DNA from: Berberis thunbergii
Taxonomy: Eukaryota; Streptophyta; Magnoliopsida; Ranunculales; Berberidaceae
DNA: 64,000 bases
Direction: 5' to 3'
Assembly: GCA_003290165.1 (NCBI GenBank)
Contig: QNQO01002072.1
Location: 1-64,000, forward strand
In this document: piece by piece, positions 63,352 through 64,000 of the stretch
Position numbering within the stretch: the first letter of the stretch is position 1
Layout of the letters: every line of letters starts with the position of its first letter
Program-made: the position numbers and the translations under genes
The notes under the pieces: model-generated
What the model saw: only the letters and a program-made list of their open reading frames with translations
The model's database searches: none
What the model was told of the DNA's origin: nothing

Positions 63352-64000
63352 AATTAGATATGGGCTCTGCTACAAAGATCGCAACGCAGCCGAGGGTCAG
63401 CTGTTGAGTGAAATATAACTAGATACAGGGGAGACCCATGGGAATCGAAGCATCAATAAATATATTCAAAGTAATAACACACCTTTGGTGAAAACTTCAG
63501 CAGCTACAGATATAGATTGGATAGGATAGTATACTAGAATAAAGCCAACCATCCATGAAACTAGAGGAGCAGGTAGCAAAAAGGGGTCGTTTTGTAGATC
63601 TCATAGTGCATTGGTGAAGCTTGTTGAACCTATAATTTTCTTTTGGCCTTCTGTTTGCTTTTCTTCAAATGCAGTTTACTTTACCAAAATGTTCATTTTA
63701 GATAAAACTAATTAAAGGCCAGTAACTATTCAGATACAAACTTACTTGACAGTTGACACCCACCACTGTGTACTTCCGAGTGTCCAGCGAAATCTTTAAA
63801 ACATTGCAATCCGTTCGTAGTATTATTTATCAGGTTTTGACTTTCAGACAAATACCTTAGTGCATCAAATTGGATCACTTACAAATTTGAGTAATGTATA
63901 CTTGATAATGTAAGATGAACATACAGGAGCTGAACCGGGTGTGTTTGATTGCACGAAATCCTATTCCATTAAATCTACCGGCATTTCAAAGGTTCATTCA
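63352..64000. repeat. duplicate of the SUA 5'-UTR intron (54050-54800)
   Basis: atgggctctgctacaaa...gagacccatgggaatcgaa (63360-63449) matches 54053-54149. After an extra ~265-bp segment the match resumes at ccagtaactattcagata (63719 vs 54153) and runs to the window end, lacking the nested MITE. Direction is the same. Confidence 0.9.
63483..63599 (-). other. exon-like segment in the extra 265 bp
   Basis: The minus strand has an open 38-codon stretch, NDPFLLPAPLVSWMVGFIL followed by VYYPIQSISVAAEVFTK, ending AAAG before gtgtgt, a good donor. Composition suggests a membrane helix. The acceptor side is weak, and the family was not recognised. It is absent from the first copy at 54149. Confidence 0.3.

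Overview
This is a gene-poor stretch of a plant nuclear genome, almost certainly a eudicot. Evidence: multi-exon genes with GT-AG introns and plant-type products (13-exon GH1 beta-glucosidase, CDR1-type aspartic protease, SUA-type splicing factor, plastid-targeted proteins), Ty1/copia and Ty3/gypsy chromovirus remains, hAT, Tourist-like and Mutator-like elements, a tRNA-derived SINE and a nuclear copy of plastid petB DNA. Species cannot be read from the sequence. Exon coordinates were deduced by eye from splice signals, reading phase and remembered family sequences; no alignment was run.

Layout. 1-2.3 kb: decayed chromodomain gypsy element. 3.3-9.7 kb (+): last three exons of a NOG1/Obg-type GTPase with a transposon-filled intron. 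10.5-10.9 kb (-): two exons of a small membrane protein. 11.6-23.7 kb: mostly mobile DNA (hAT MITE, two copia relics in opposite orientation, a possible gene-capturing element with a raffinose-synthase fragment, LINE and SINE relics, LTR relics). 24.6-28.8 kb (-): complete GH1 beta-glucosidase, 13 exons, in frame throughout. 30.2-32.2 kb: plastid petB insertion, SINE with target-site duplication, hAT element with perfect 8-bp duplication. 32.5-34.2 kb (+): possible chimeric gene whose first exon resembles the N-terminus of plant tafazzin and whose second exon encodes an RNase H1-type hybrid-binding domain plus a C-terminal membrane anchor. 34.7-38.1 kb (-): 3'-truncated copia element with 5' LTR. 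38.8-39.2 kb (-): first exon of a plastid-type protein, disturbed by indels. 39.3-41.1 kb: Mutator-like foldback element with 9-bp target duplication. 41.6-44.0 kb (+): complete four-exon PIG-P gene. 45.5-55.2 kb (-): SUA/RBM5-like splicing factor, 15 coding exons plus a 5'-UTR exon, with two single-base frameshifts and several MITEs in its introns. 56.1-56.8 kb (-): N-terminal half of a CDR1-like aspartic protease. 57-63.4 kb: duplicated low-complexity repeats. 63.35-64 kb: second copy of part of the SUA 5'-UTR intron, which supplies an empty site for one MITE.

The genes do not form a pathway. PIG-P acts in GPI-anchor synthesis at the ER, SUA in nuclear splicing, the GH1 enzyme in the secretory pathway, and the NOG1-like GTPase probably in ribosome biogenesis. 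PIG-P and SUA converge tail to tail; PIG-P and the 39-kb plastid-type exon diverge from a shared region now occupied by the foldback element. The most unusual items are the putative tafazzin/hybrid-binding-domain chimera, the subrepetitive foldback element between two promoters, the widely separated exons of one plastid-protein family, and the MITE with an internal empty-site control.
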